The translations under genes and the position numbers were made by a program. A DNA stretch of 19,415 nt from Trichomonas tenax (taxonomy: Eukaryota > Parabasalia > Trichomonadida > Trichomonadidae). How positions within the stretch are numbered: position 1 is the first letter of the stretch; every line of letters starts with the position of its first letter. The notes under the pieces were generated by a model. The model was not told where the DNA came from and searched no databases. It saw only the letters and a list, made by a program, of their open reading frames with translations. The stretch lies in contig JALKBU010000967.1 in assembly GCA_023091735.1 (NCBI GenBank), forward strand, positions 1 to 19,415, in the 5' to 3' direction. Shown here piece by piece: positions 1 through 8,490 of the stretch.

Positions 1-163
1 GCCACTTATACCACTGGATAGACAACTATCAATAAGTACATGAAAGTACTTTCAAATCGAAAAAATATTGATCAGATAAAAAGTTATGAAGGTCGCGGGA
101 CTACACCGCAGAAGGAAAAATTTTTCCGTTCATCTATGACTTTAATATCATTTTCAGAAAGTT

Positions 164-451
164 TTAGTCATTTATGTTCATAATCTCCTTTTTGGAATCT
201 CCTTTTTGGAATCTCTTCCATGTTGTTATGTACATCTTACCATCATATTTATATGTCATTTCTGAATTACAATTTTCATATTTAGATATTAATTCACAAT
301 TTTGTTTTCTAAATTGTTCTTTAATCCATTCAGGATTTAGACCATGACCTAATCGTTGAGGTATGGTGTGGTTTTCATTGTCGTGATTATCAATGAATTT
401 TATTGACTTTTTGATGTATTTATTCATTAGCTCGGGCTGAATCGTTACCAT
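164..451 (-). CDS. Small repeat-family protein B (95 aa), left copy
   Basis: I do not recognise this family. It is the downstream partner of the 124-residue ORF at 510-884 and is read outward on the same strand. Residues 39-83 (NPEWIKEQF, C52-E-L, Y59-E-N, YKYDG at 67-71, then a W/F-K-G end) align well with the middle of the 124-residue ORF, so the two are paralogues sharing one small domain. The lysine/aromatic pattern loosely resembles small DNA-binding modules attached to homing-endonuclease-like proteins, but that is only an impression. A start copy of the same gene appears at 19358 on the other strand. The 3' end carries a 14-bp tandem duplication (182-195 and 196-209) that changes the last frame. 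The ATG at 451 is supported by the identical start in the right copy. Confidence 0.6.
   Translation of the reverse strand: MVTIQPELMNKYIKKSIKFIDNHDNENHTIPQRLGHGLNPEWIKEQFRKQNCELISKYENCNSEMTYKYDGKMYITTWKRFQKGDSKKEIMNIND
182..209. repeat. 14-bp tandem duplication in the 3' end of the 95-aa ORF
   Basis: AATCTCCTTTTTGG is present twice head to tail (182-195 and 196-209), followed by a partial third copy. The unit is not a multiple of three, so it shifts the frame of the last codons of the ORF at 164-451. With one unit removed, the frame would end a few codons after FQKGD anyway. Confidence 0.9.
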
Positions 452-501
452 CTATATATAGCCGCTTTTATACTTATTAAAAAATTAAATATTAAAAAAT
501 T

Positions 502-512
502 TAACTTAGTTA
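502..512 (-). promoter_or_regulatory. TAACTAAGTTA motif before the 95-aa ORF (left copy)
   Basis: On the minus strand this reads TAACTAAGTTA, 50 nt upstream of the ATG at 451. It matches the 3' half of the longer motif found before the other ORFs of this family. Here the TAA stop of the 124-aa ORF is the first three bases of the motif. The AGTGGGAAAA half present in the right copy has been lost. The promoter role is inferred from its position. Confidence 0.45.
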
Positions 513-884
513 TGACTCATACATTAACCTATTCATGCGAACAGTTTCTGAAATACTTGATTTAAAATATGAAGTTCTATTTCCAAAATCTCCAAAATGT
601 TTTCTTATTTTATCATTTTTCCATTCATTATATCTTACTGTATAAATTTTATCTTTATCTTTGCATCTTTCATCATTACCAATATATTTATATTTTAATT
701 TGGTCTTTGTGTTTTCATAGTCATCAGCATTCAATACCTCACAAGCTTCTTTAAGAAATTGATGTTTTATGTACTCAGGATTTATCATTCTATAATATTG
801 TTTACCTTTAAATCTTAAAATATAAACAGGAACTCCATCATCAATAACTCTTTCATCTATTTTATCACTTTTTATATTCGACAT
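510..884 (-). CDS. Small repeat-family protein A (124 aa), left copy
   Basis: This is an intact ORF of unknown function. It is 107/124 identical, without gaps, to the ORF at 18893-19267 on the opposite strand. Both copies start MSNIK and end RMNRLMYES. A basic, aromatic-rich core (KGKQYYRMINPEYIKHQF, then C48-E, YKY 65-67, ERCK and W88) is shared with the neighbouring 95-residue ORF. No signal peptide or membrane segment is visible. Seventeen of 124 residues differ between copies, many of them conservative, and there are no frame breaks. This suggests the sequence has been kept under constraint, as in an active repeat or virus-derived family. The ATG at 884 lies 46 nt from the conserved motif at 931-951. 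The stop codon is embedded in a second motif half-site (502-512) that precedes the next ORF. Confidence 0.7.
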   Translation of the reverse strand: MSNIKSDKIDERVIDDGVPVYILRFKGKQYYRMINPEYIKHQFLKEACEVLNADDYENTKTKLKYKYIGNDERCKDKDKIYTVRYNEWKNDKIRKHFGDFGNRTSYFKSSISETVRMNRLMYES

Positions 885-930
885 TGTCCGCTGTTTATGT
901 AAGAATATAAAAATTAAATAATATAAAAAT

Positions 931-951
931 TAACTTAGTTATTTTCCCACT
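931..951 (-). promoter_or_regulatory. AGTGGGAAAA(TA)ACTAAGTTA motif before the 124-aa ORF (left copy)
   Basis: On the minus strand this 21-bp element is AGTGGGAAAA then TA then ACTAAGTTA, 46 nt upstream of the ATG at 884. It matches the 19-bp motif found twice in the right copy. Further out, at about 955-985, lies a second related block of CTATATATAG plus GGGGA. The recurrence before each ORF at a fixed distance suggests a core promoter or transcription start element. It does not match the host TCAYW initiator. Confidence 0.5.
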
Positions 952-1010
952 ATATATTAGTTATTATCCCCGCTATATATAGTTACAAAAAGTGGCATAA
1001 GACCCCCTTA

Positions 1011-2063
1011 GTGTACTACTATCTAATCATATATTATAATTAGCTATTTATGATAAACAAATGCTCTTCACACGCTGTAATTTAGTGCTTCATGTCAAAC
1101 AATCCCCAATCACTCTTCTGAATATAAGATATTACATATTTTTCATAAAACACTATAATAAGCCATCAAAAACTGTGTACATGTACTAAGATATCTTTGA
1201 ATAGCATGAAGACTTCTTAAATTCACACAATTTCATGGATTAAGCAATCACAATAATTCTAGCATCGGGTGAATGTACATTAGCACAAATATTTATACAA
1301 AGGCAACAACAATAGATAACTTAATGCAAAAGTATATACTAGTACTATAGTATATGAGTATAATAATTGATATGCTATTTATGATCTTCTTGATGTGATG
1401 CACTCCAAATAACATATCGGGATTCAGTCACTTTTGAGATATTAATTTAGAGTGTATCTCGACAATGCAGCGATATATTTTTGTTGAATTCTTTCCATCT
1501 ATTATACACACTATATAATATTAATATATCTATTCAACAGTTTGATATCCCTCTTCAAATCTTGATTTGTCAAAACAATGTTTTGAAATTCACATCTTTT
1601 TTCTACATATGGAATTAAACACTTCACTTACATATTAAGCACATCCAATATTATCTGACAATACTGATTGAATCGAAGAATAACGACATAATCCATTATG
1701 CAGAGATCAGATAATCTTGAAAAATTGTGTTTGGAGGAATTTAACCCGTTGATCATGTAACACACAACAAGTTAAAGCTATTTCCTGAATATTGCAAAAT
1801 CAAGTCGGAATCTCATATTTTGATATCCAATATAGTTTATAAAATTCACTCAAAACTCAATATATTCATCAGAATTAACTGTCTATGATAATGGCTGTTT
1901 AGAAATTCCTCTAAGCCTCTTCCTTCCCCAAAAATTTTCGGTATAGTTTGTCTTCTCCTCAGACTGTATATAATACAACTTCACTCAATGTAGTTAATTA
2001 ATTTTGAAGAAAACTATTTTTTGTGAAGATTATTTGTGACACTTTTTTATTTATAATTATTTT
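1011..2063. other. AT-rich intergenic region
   Basis: I see no open frame of useful length, no RNA gene and no clear repeat here. A TCACT match to the trichomonad initiator at 1981-1985 lies about 80 nt before the ATG at 2064. That is further than for the other genes in this window, so I do not call it a promoter. Confidence 0.5.
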
Positions 2064-3191
2064 ATGGATCCCATTTTCTGCGAGAAATACGAACTCAAAA
2101 GTAATATATGTACGTGCGGTTTCGGAGAGCTCTTCGTGGCCACACACAAAAAGATGAAAATGGATGTTGTTATTAAAATGATATCAAAATCATCGGCAAA
2201 AGAGTTGCAAATGCTTTTTAACGAGATCGAAATCCTCAAAAACATCGAACATCCGTTCATAATACACCTCTTTGACATAATAGATACTGAAGATTATATT
2301 TTCTTGATAATGGAATATTGTCAGAATGGAACATTATTGGATGCCATAAGAGAAAGAGGTCCATTCAATGAAGAAGACGCATCAGTAGCTTTCACACAAA
2401 TGATGTTGGCAAATAATTATTTAGTTAATCAAGCACACGTTTTACATAGAGACATCAAAGCCGAAAATATAGTTTTCGACAGACACAGGAATGTCAGACT
2501 CGTTGAGTTTGGTATCTCAAAAATGTTCGAAAAGTCTCCTTTAATGAACACACAATGTGGTTCACCGAATTATTCGTCACCAGAGATATACCAAGGGAAG
2601 CAGTACACAGCGTCCAGCGATATATGGAGTTTTGGTGTTGTTCTCTATGCAATGACTGTTGGTTATCTTCCTTTCTATGATAAAGAATTCTCGAGACTAG
2701 CGCACAAGATATTGTACTTAGATCCTGATTTTCCAAGTTTTCTGTCCCCCCAGCTTACGGATTTACTCAAGAGAATGCTCGCAAAGAATCCAGCAGATAG
2801 AATTCGAATCAAAGACATTTTAAGTCATCCATGGATCTCAAAGCATGTCAACAAGATCAAACTGAAGATAAAGAACATGGCTATAAAGCCAGAGTCTATC
2901 TATAGAACAATGGATCTCTATGGATACGATATCGACAAAGCTAGAGCGGAAGTAGAGGCAAAGGAGTTCACAGATAGCACTGCTTCATATAAAATGTTGT
3001 ATTGCACATACATATCGAACCATATCTCACATTGTTACATGAAATCAGCGAGTTGCACAAATATAGCTTGTCCACAGCTTCCAAGACTTGCAATTAAGAA
3101 GAGCTACATGAATTCTGGTGATTTCGTTATAAATACGAATATGTTCCACTTGAAAGTTCGCAAAACGAATTCAATTTTGGTGAAATTGTGA
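2064..3191 (+). CDS. SNF1/CAMK-like protein kinase with degenerate active site (possible pseudokinase)
   Basis: A 375-residue kinase-fold protein of the SNF1/MARK/CAMK type. Present: the VAIK-type lysine (K38 in VVIKMI), helix C glutamate (E54), HRDIKAEN loop (128-135), the P+1 SPE (172-174), DIW (186-188) and the structural arginine R246. Residues about 277-315 (YGYD...ASYKMLY) resemble the UBA-like or autoinhibitory segment that follows the catalytic domain in AMPK/MARK kinases. Two key sites are altered: the glycine loop reads CTCGFG, with the first two glycines replaced, and the metal-binding DFG is EFG (148-150). Catalysis may therefore be weak or lost although the reading frame is intact. 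It is a diverged relative of the kinase at 5913-7091. No TCAYW initiator lies close to the ATG, unlike several neighbours. Confidence 0.85.
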   Translation: MDPIFCEKYELKSNICTCGFGELFVATHKKMKMDVVIKMISKSSAKELQMLFNEIEILKNIEHPFIIHLFDIIDTEDYIFLIMEYCQNGTLLDAIRERGPFNEEDASVAFTQMMLANNYLVNQAHVLHRDIKAENIVFDRHRNVRLVEFGISKMFEKSPLMNTQCGSPNYSSPEIYQGKQYTASSDIWSFGVVLYAMTVGYLPFYDKEFSRLAHKILYLDPDFPSFLSPQLTDLLKRMLAKNPADRIRIKDILSHPWISKHVNKIKLKIKNMAIKPESIYRTMDLYGYDIDKARAEVEAKEFTDSTASYKMLYCTYISNHISHCYMKSASCTNIACPQLPRLAIKKSYMNSGDFVINTNMFHLKVRKTNSILVKL

Positions 3192-3631
3192 GCGTAAATA
3201 ATTGTTTGTTTAGTTTCAATCCAATCGGTTCCATCTTTACTTCTCACATATACCAACTGTGATGCATGATTTGCCATTAATATCAAAAAAAAAAGATTTA
3301 ATATTATCCAAATTACACATTGTAAAACTGTTAAGCATATGTATATGTCGAAATCATTGTTCACGAATCTCACAGCACAACGATCTTAGAACTATATCTT
3401 GATATTAATGAAATAATCAAAAAAATTTATGCCTAAACGTTCTGTGAGATTGAGCGCCTTTATTTTCTGAAAAATATATTCAAACTCAAGCCTTCTCTCT
3501 ACGCTAATTTTCATTGATTCCATATGTATATGATGATAATCGTATTCACAAGGTTTGATTTTGAAAATAGCGAATTTATAAACAATATTTATTCAAATTT
3601 TCAAACGAGAACTGAAATTTAGAGTAATTAG
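3192..3631. other. Intergenic region with a possible gene relic
   Basis: This AT-rich spacer lies between two plus-strand genes. The minus strand is open over 3392-3592, listed separately. There is a run of ten A at about 3287-3296. No promoter motif was recognised. Confidence 0.4.
3392..3592 (-). pseudogene. Open stretch resembling a decayed gene end (uncertain)
   Basis: The minus strand is open for 66 codons and ends at a TAG (3392-3394), with codon composition that looks coding. It includes an internal ATG followed by MESMKISVERRLEFEYIF and ending NFFDYFINIKI. I recognise no family. No complete upstream gene or initiator motif goes with it. It could be a C-terminal remnant of an old gene, a small expressed ORF, or chance in AT-rich DNA. 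Confidence 0.25.
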
Positions 3632-3718
3632 ATGTTAAATAGACTATTTTTAGTTTCCAGTGTTAATCGCCCCTGCTTATTTTTACAACACCCCAATAAA
3701 ATTATTTTAAACGTATAT

Positions 3719-5356
3719 ATGCTGAAGGATCGCAGATATATCATCTTTGATCATCCTGACGATCCACGAGACTTCGATAAACCGAAGAAAGTGTCCAAAG
3801 TCTATAAATACATGCAGGGATCGTACAATAAGAAGCTCGTTCTCGATATTTTGACATATAATGGTTTTGTTCCTACAGATCAAATGGATTTCAACTTCGC
3901 ATGGCTTTCTTCGTCTGAAGTTGATGAACTTCCTGCTTCTTCTAAGCTTCAATCAATAAATCATTTTCCATATTCAAAACAAATTCTCGGAAACAAAGCA
4001 GAACTCACCCTAATAATACAAAGCAATCCAAATATAAACATGTTCGAATACTTTTATCCAAAAACATACATCCTTCCTCGCGATAGAGATGTTTTATACC
4101 GTGTGATGAAATCTAATCCAAGCAAACAGTATATTTCCAAACCACCGACAGGCAGCTGTGGTCACGGCATCAAATTAGTGAATTTCTCAGACTTTTATAG
4201 TATTCAACACGGATCTGTAGTTTCTGAGTATATTTCGCGTCCTTTGTGCATCGATGGCTTCAAGTTCGACCTAAGGATCTATGTTTTAGTCACTTCTTGG
4301 GCACCTCTTCGCGCATTCATTTGCAAAGAAGGTTTAGCGAGGTTTGCAACAGAGAGTTATTCAACAGTCACAGAGAATCCGTTTTCGCACCTCACGAACG
4401 CCACATTGAACAAACAAGGAGAGCACTGGTGCAGCGATTTCAAGTGGAAATTGACGGATTTGTTGAACGAAGTCAATCACAGATTTAAACACACGCAAGG
4501 AGACATAATGAACTCAATTATCGCTGTCGTCTCACAAGCACTCGCATTAGTACAACCGACGATGGCTCCAGACAAAAGATATGGCGTTGATTGCCCTTTC
4601 TTTGAGTTGTATGGATTCGATGTTTTGCTCGATCGCGATTTCAACGCATATCTTCTCGAAATCAACACATATCCATCTTTAAACACAGATGAAGAGGTGG
4701 ATTATGAAGTCAAAGCGCCGATGGTCTGCCAGGCTCTTTCTATCGCTGGAATTCTTGATGCTGAGTTTTCCGAACTTGATAATGACGAAAATTTGATAAG
4801 ATGTGGCGCTGAAGAACTTCCGGACATCGATGCTGAAATAATACGTCAGGAAGACAGAAGAAACGAAGCATCAGGAAATGGATTCATCAGATTGTTCCCT
4901 GCGGACTTCAATGACGATCTTCAACAAATAATGGACACTCCAAAGTATTTCGTTGAAAAACGCAAGAAACATGAGAAAGCAGTTGAAACATTGGATCCAA
5001 GCGTCATAGGACAGGCGTTCAGCACTAAGCAAAGCATAGATTTGCTTGTCGCGTATTTAATGGAGCTCGAAGAGAGAATTAAGAATGGAGAAGTCGGAAA
5101 GAGAACAATGAACAGATTGGAGCAATTCCTTGATGCACAGGGATACAACACGAAGCGTGCGAACACACTCATGGAGATCCTCAGGAACTACATACAGAAA
5201 GCGAACGGATGGGTCGACATGATCCAGAACGGGAAAAGAATTCCTCCAAAAGTTAAAGCGAAAATTCTCGAGAACGGAGACAATTTCGTTGGACAGATTC
5301 TCATTAACACAAACATGAGGAGAGTCAAAGAGCCGCAGCTGTTATTCGGACTCTAA
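3719..5356 (+). CDS. Tubulin tyrosine ligase-like (TTLL) enzyme, probable tubulin polyglutamylase
   Basis: TTLL enzymes use ATP to add glutamate or other amino acids to tubulin tails on axonemes and cytoskeletal microtubules, which fits a flagellate with a large microtubule skeleton. Counting from the chosen ATG (545 aa), the ATP-grasp signs are: ISKPPTGSCGHGIKLV (139-154), the SEYI..PLCIDGFKFDLRIYVL block (169-190), GLARFAT (205-211), HLTNATLNK (224-232), FELYGFDVLLD (295-305) and the metal-binding LLEINTYPSL (312-321). A mostly helical C-terminal third (about 420-545) follows and may contact tubulin. The frame is open to an ATG at 3632, but those 29 extra codons are AT-rich and unlike the rest, so I prefer MLKDRRY at 3719. 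Glutamylase versus other TTLL activity cannot be settled here. Confidence 0.9.
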   Translation: MLKDRRYIIFDHPDDPRDFDKPKKVSKVYKYMQGSYNKKLVLDILTYNGFVPTDQMDFNFAWLSSSEVDELPASSKLQSINHFPYSKQILGNKAELTLIIQSNPNINMFEYFYPKTYILPRDRDVLYRVMKSNPSKQYISKPPTGSCGHGIKLVNFSDFYSIQHGSVVSEYISRPLCIDGFKFDLRIYVLVTSWAPLRAFICKEGLARFATESYSTVTENPFSHLTNATLNKQGEHWCSDFKWKLTDLLNEVNHRFKHTQGDIMNSIIAVVSQALALVQPTMAPDKRYGVDCPFFELYGFDVLLDRDFNAYLLEINTYPSLNTDEEVDYEVKAPMVCQALSIAGILDAEFSELDNDENLIRCGAEELPDIDAEIIRQEDRRNEASGNGFIRLFPADFNDDLQQIMDTPKYFVEKRKKHEKAVETLDPSVIGQAFSTKQSIDLLVAYLMELEERIKNGEVGKRTMNRLEQFLDAQGYNTKRANTLMEILRNYIQKANGWVDMIQNGKRIPPKVKAKILENGDNFVGQILINTNMRRVKEPQLLFGL

Positions 5357-5912
5357 TATACATTTCATCAAATTTTGTGCAAAATGCTGATGAAAATTGC
5401 ATTATTCATGAAGTTTTTAATTTATAAAAGGAATTATTGAAAGCAAGTGCTATTATTGAGTTTCATCTCTAATTGCATCTGATATCAATGTTTTTATATT
5501 AATAAATGTTTTAAATTCATCTTTGTTTTTAATCAACAATTTTATTGATATACTTTTAGCATCAATGAATATCTTTCATATAACAATAAACTAGGGATAG
5601 AGATGTAACTTATTATATTATCATTAGAACAAGATCTCATTCCGACAACTCAAAAAATTAATCAATCTTCTTCCGTAACATGAAATTACAACAAAAAACA
5701 TATTGCAATGTATAGAACAAAGTCAACACATTGAAGTCATATTCTGTATATGTGATAGTATTAATTTGAATTGGTCTGTAGTTATAAACACAGCATAACG
5801 AATGAAAATATTTAATTTTAAAATTGTTTTGTGTTTCTGATTAATGCTTATAAATATAGTCTTAAATAGTCGAATTTAACAATATATATTTATATAATAA
5901 ACAAACAAAATT
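5357..5912. other. Intergenic region between convergent genes
   Basis: This is the AT-rich gap between the 3' ends of the TTLL gene and the minus-strand kinase. The minus strand is open over 5453-5575 (40 codons ending ISDAIRDETQ and TAA). That could be a relic, but a stretch of this length is also expected by chance at this base composition. Nothing else was seen. Confidence 0.35.
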
Positions 5913-7091
5913 TCATGATAACTTAAATTGCTGAGTCCTGATAAGAGCAGGACTGATCTTTCTTCTGAGTGTCTGAATAACAGGCGATTCCTGAACAGGA
6001 AGAGACTTTCTCTCAATCTTTGGATGGTCTTTGATAATCAATCTTGGTAAAGCAACGATTTCCTGTGAAGCAACCATCTTAACATGCTTATCTTCCTCAT
6101 TGAACCTCATGTCTGGAATATTGTTAGCCATATAATCTCTCCGAACAATCATATAAGAAACAACGTTTTGGGTCAATTGGCCCTTTGAGTTGTCGTTGAC
6201 GACATCTTCAAATTTCACACTCATTCTGCTGAGTATTTCGTTGATTTTCTGGTTATCGAATTCGAATTTTCCGATAGCTTCAACACAGCGCTGTATGGAT
6301 CCATGAATCCATAGATGATCAATGATTTGATTCAAATTCAATCTCTCACGTGGGTTCTTCACTAACATCTTCTTCAATAAATCCAATAATTCCTTGGAAA
6401 CCGTATCGGTGTATTCTATCTCCTTGAAAACGATCTTCTGAGCGAGCTTTGATTTGTTGGAGTCCTCAAATGGCAATTTTCCGAAAACCATAGCATAAAG
6501 AACAACACCAGCGCTCCATATATCGCTGGAGAAAGAATACTGCTGACCAAGAACCATTTCAGGTGACGCGTACTCCAAACTTCCACATTGAGTGTTCATC
6601 AAGTTATCTGTGTTTGGCATGTTAGATAAACCAAAATCTATTAACCTGATGTTGTGGTGTGCGTCAAACAGTATGTTTTCAGCCTTGATATCTCTGTGAG
6701 CCACGTTGCATGTTTTTTGCATATGTTTCATCGCAATGATGAGTTGTGCAAATATGATAGCGGCTTCTTTCTCCGGAAAAGCACCAACATCACGGATATG
6801 GCTCAATATTGTGCCGCTTGGCGCGAATTCCATGACAAGGAAAGAAAAATCATCTGTTTCGTAAGTTTCAAACAGTTCCGCGATGTAAGGATGCTTAGCT
6901 TTCGTAATAATCTCTATTTCACGCTGTATTCTAATGATTTGCTTGTCGTCGTCGTTATTTGCTTTTTTCGAGATCATTTTGATCGCAACCTTCTGCTGTG
7001 TCTGCCTGTGGACGGCTAAATAGACTTTGCTGAACGAGCCGCTGCCCAACTTCATCTTTATTTGGTAGTTCAAAGCAATTTTCGGATCCAT
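5913..7091 (-). CDS. SNF1/CAMK-family serine/threonine protein kinase
   Basis: An apparently active kinase of 392 residues from the chosen start. Visible motifs are: glycine loop LGSGSFSKV (15-23), VAIK lysine K38, helix C glutamate E58, HRDIKAEN (132-139), DFG (152-154), activation segment with GSLEYASPE (170-178) and DIWSAGV (190-196). As in other SNF1/CAMK kinases, the catalytic domain ends near LNLNQIIDHLWI. A region with LSRMSVKFEDVV and VVSYMIV resembles the UBA-like segment of AMPK/MARK. A basic, phosphorylatable tail follows. The first ATG is at 7091. The frame extends upstream only through a GTG, and a TCATT initiator (7105-7109) lies within that extension, so transcripts should start after it. 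It shares many blocks with the kinase-like gene at 2064-3191, for example HRDIKAENI and MNTQCGS. Confidence 0.93.
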   Translation of the reverse strand: MDPKIALNYQIKMKLGSGSFSKVYLAVHRQTQQKVAIKMISKKANNDDDKQIIRIQREIEIITKAKHPYIAELFETYETDDFSFLVMEFAPSGTILSHIRDVGAFPEKEAAIIFAQLIIAMKHMQKTCNVAHRDIKAENILFDAHHNIRLIDFGLSNMPNTDNLMNTQCGSLEYASPEMVLGQQYSFSSDIWSAGVVLYAMVFGKLPFEDSNKSKLAQKIVFKEIEYTDTVSKELLDLLKKMLVKNPRERLNLNQIIDHLWIHGSIQRCVEAIGKFEFDNQKINEILSRMSVKFEDVVNDNSKGQLTQNVVSYMIVRRDYMANNIPDMRFNEEDKHVKMVASQEIVALPRLIIKDHPKIERKSLPVQESPVIQTLRRKISPALIRTQQFKLS

Positions 7092-7104
7092 TAAATATAA
7101 AAAT

Positions 7105-7109
7105 AATGA
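7105..7109 (-). promoter_or_regulatory. Trichomonad initiator (TCATT) of the kinase gene
   Basis: On the minus strand this reads TCATT, with the A as likely +1 16 nt before the ATG at 7091. It fits the known trichomonad initiator consensus TCAYW. It excludes the upstream non-ATG extension of the reading frame. Confidence 0.55.
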
Positions 7110-7619
7110 ACGATTATTTTCCACAATTTTTGAATTTAATCAAAATTATCTTTTAACTATTGGGCATTAATATTATCATGAAAATGGAAAAGATCTATTT
7201 TGAGCTAATTTTGCGGTTAGAAAAATTATAATAGCGAAATAGCAATTAATATAAAATAAATAACATCTGAATTATGAATACTTTTGAGAAACATTGAAAA
7301 AAATAATGATTGAAATTAAGAAAAATTTTTAAAATAACATTTCAAAAATTGAGGGAGAAATTATATTTGTCCCTATTAAAAAGCATTCCTTTCTGTATTC
7401 TAAAACATTTTAATGATAAATTTTTAAATTCAGAAATTTTTAGTAATATATCATACATTGACTCCGCATTTGTTGGGTATAATAAAGAGTTACGAAAAAG
7501 TGAAGTGTTTACATGGCAAATGTATTTCATTTTGACATGTAAAATTAGTTAGCTAATTAGAATGTGTATTTTTAAAGTTCAATTAAGCTTGTTATAGCAT
7601 CGGCAAATCTTATTATAGA

Positions 7620-7653
7620 GTCTATCAAGCTTGCTAGGGGGTCTATCAAGCTT
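7620..7653. repeat. Direct repeat of GTCTATCAAGCTT
   Basis: The 13-mer GTCTATCAAGCTT occurs at 7620-7632 and again at 7641-7653, a 21-bp period. A related AAGCTTGTTATAG lies upstream at 7585-7597 and reads like an inverted variant. The meaning is unknown. It could be a protein-binding cluster or a local duplication. Confidence 0.6.
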
Positions 7654-7797
7654 AATAGAACTTCTTTGTTATACTGTCAGACTTTACATGTCAAAACATA
7701 TTTAGAACTGCTATGTAAACATGTCACTTTTCCTGAATCTTTATTATACACATTAACTGCACAATAACTAAATATCGAAAGATTTGCCAAAAATTTT

Positions 7798-7824
7798 AAG
7801 GATTCGGCATTAATCCTTTTTTTT
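7798..7824 (+). other. Hairpin followed by a T8 run
   Basis: AAGGATT (7798-7804) and AATCCTT (7812-7818) pair perfectly around a 7-nt loop, overlapping a run of eight T (7817-7824). In a eukaryote a T run can end RNA polymerase III transcription, but no A/B box or RNA gene is apparent upstream. It may be coincidental. Confidence 0.3.
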
Positions 7825-8490
7825 GTTCATATCTACGATATCTGTCAGCATCTGGATTCGGATATAACGTCAAAAGTTTGTTGTCATCATGAAAAAGGTT
7901 ATTTTGGGAAAGATCATCAGTATTTATTGAATTATGGGTAGTATTCATTTCTTTGTGATGTATCTATAACACTGTATAAAGCATAATAACGAAATCTTGA
8001 TCTCAGTTCAAATCCTTTTCAGATTCATATCAAATTGACCACCTATTTTGCTTTTCTCTTGAAATGTTGTTATGTGCATGCTTCTCAGTGCTTCATCCGA
8101 TAATAGGATCGAAAAAATCATTCACAAAAATTGCAAGAGCAATTTGTTTCAAAGAGTGGGACTTGTTTGATAACATTCTTCCTTCGGATATATAGAGTCG
8201 TTCTGCAAAAGATTATTCCTGTCAAATGTTTGCAGATCAGATAGCATCAACTTGAATGGACTATCGTGGTCAACAGAATCAACAATGTAGTGGCACCACG
8301 AATCCACTAAAATTGGGAACACATCGATGTGTTTCTACTTAATTAACAGATAACAAAGCTGTTTATTTTGGCCCAATCAGAGTCATTCTATATGATTTCG
8401 CCATTAAATATTGAGTGATTGTGTGTTTGCAAAGAGAGAGATAGTGTTTGAGAAAAAAGGTTTACATGGACGTGTGAAATATATATTTCC

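Larger units (their letters stand above)
1..1010 (-). repeat. Left copy of a two-ORF repeat unit
   Basis: The left end of the window is the inverse of the right end. It has the same 124-aa ORF, the same 95-aa ORF start and the same upstream block (GTAACTATATATAG, GGGGA, AATAACTAATATATA, GTGGGAAAA, CTAAGTTA). The ORFs point out of the window. Similarity fades inward around 1010, near a patch of five C residues. The outer limit lies beyond base 1. Beyond the 95-aa ORF is the 15-mer AGATAAAAAGTTATG (74-88), whose reverse complement occurs at 18646-18660. Confidence 0.7.
7110..8490. other. Long intergenic region with short repeats and a hairpin
   Basis: About 1.4 kb lies between the promoter of the kinase gene and the 3' end of the ankyrin gene. 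Apart from the 13-bp repeat pair (7620-7653) and a hairpin followed by eight T (7798-7824), I see no supported gene. An 80-codon open frame at 7310-7552 lacks coding character and an ATG start. Confidence 0.4.

Noticed and set aside
3104..3373. 89-codon minus-strand frame overlapping the end of the kinase-like gene
   Set aside because: It overlaps a supported gene on the opposite strand and lacks a good start. The hydrophobic run reflects AT-rich sequence.
3632..3718. N-terminal 29 codons of the open frame before the TTLL start
   Set aside because: AT-rich and unlike the rest of the protein. The methionine at 3719 begins a family-like N-terminus, though the longer form cannot be fully excluded.
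7310..7552. 80-codon plus-strand frame in the long spacer
   Set aside because: No ATG start, no initiator, simple AT-rich composition and no family resemblance.
8004..8016. GTTCAAATCC resembling a tRNA T-loop/B box
   Set aside because: The flanking bases do not form a T stem and no acceptor or anticodon arm can be drawn.
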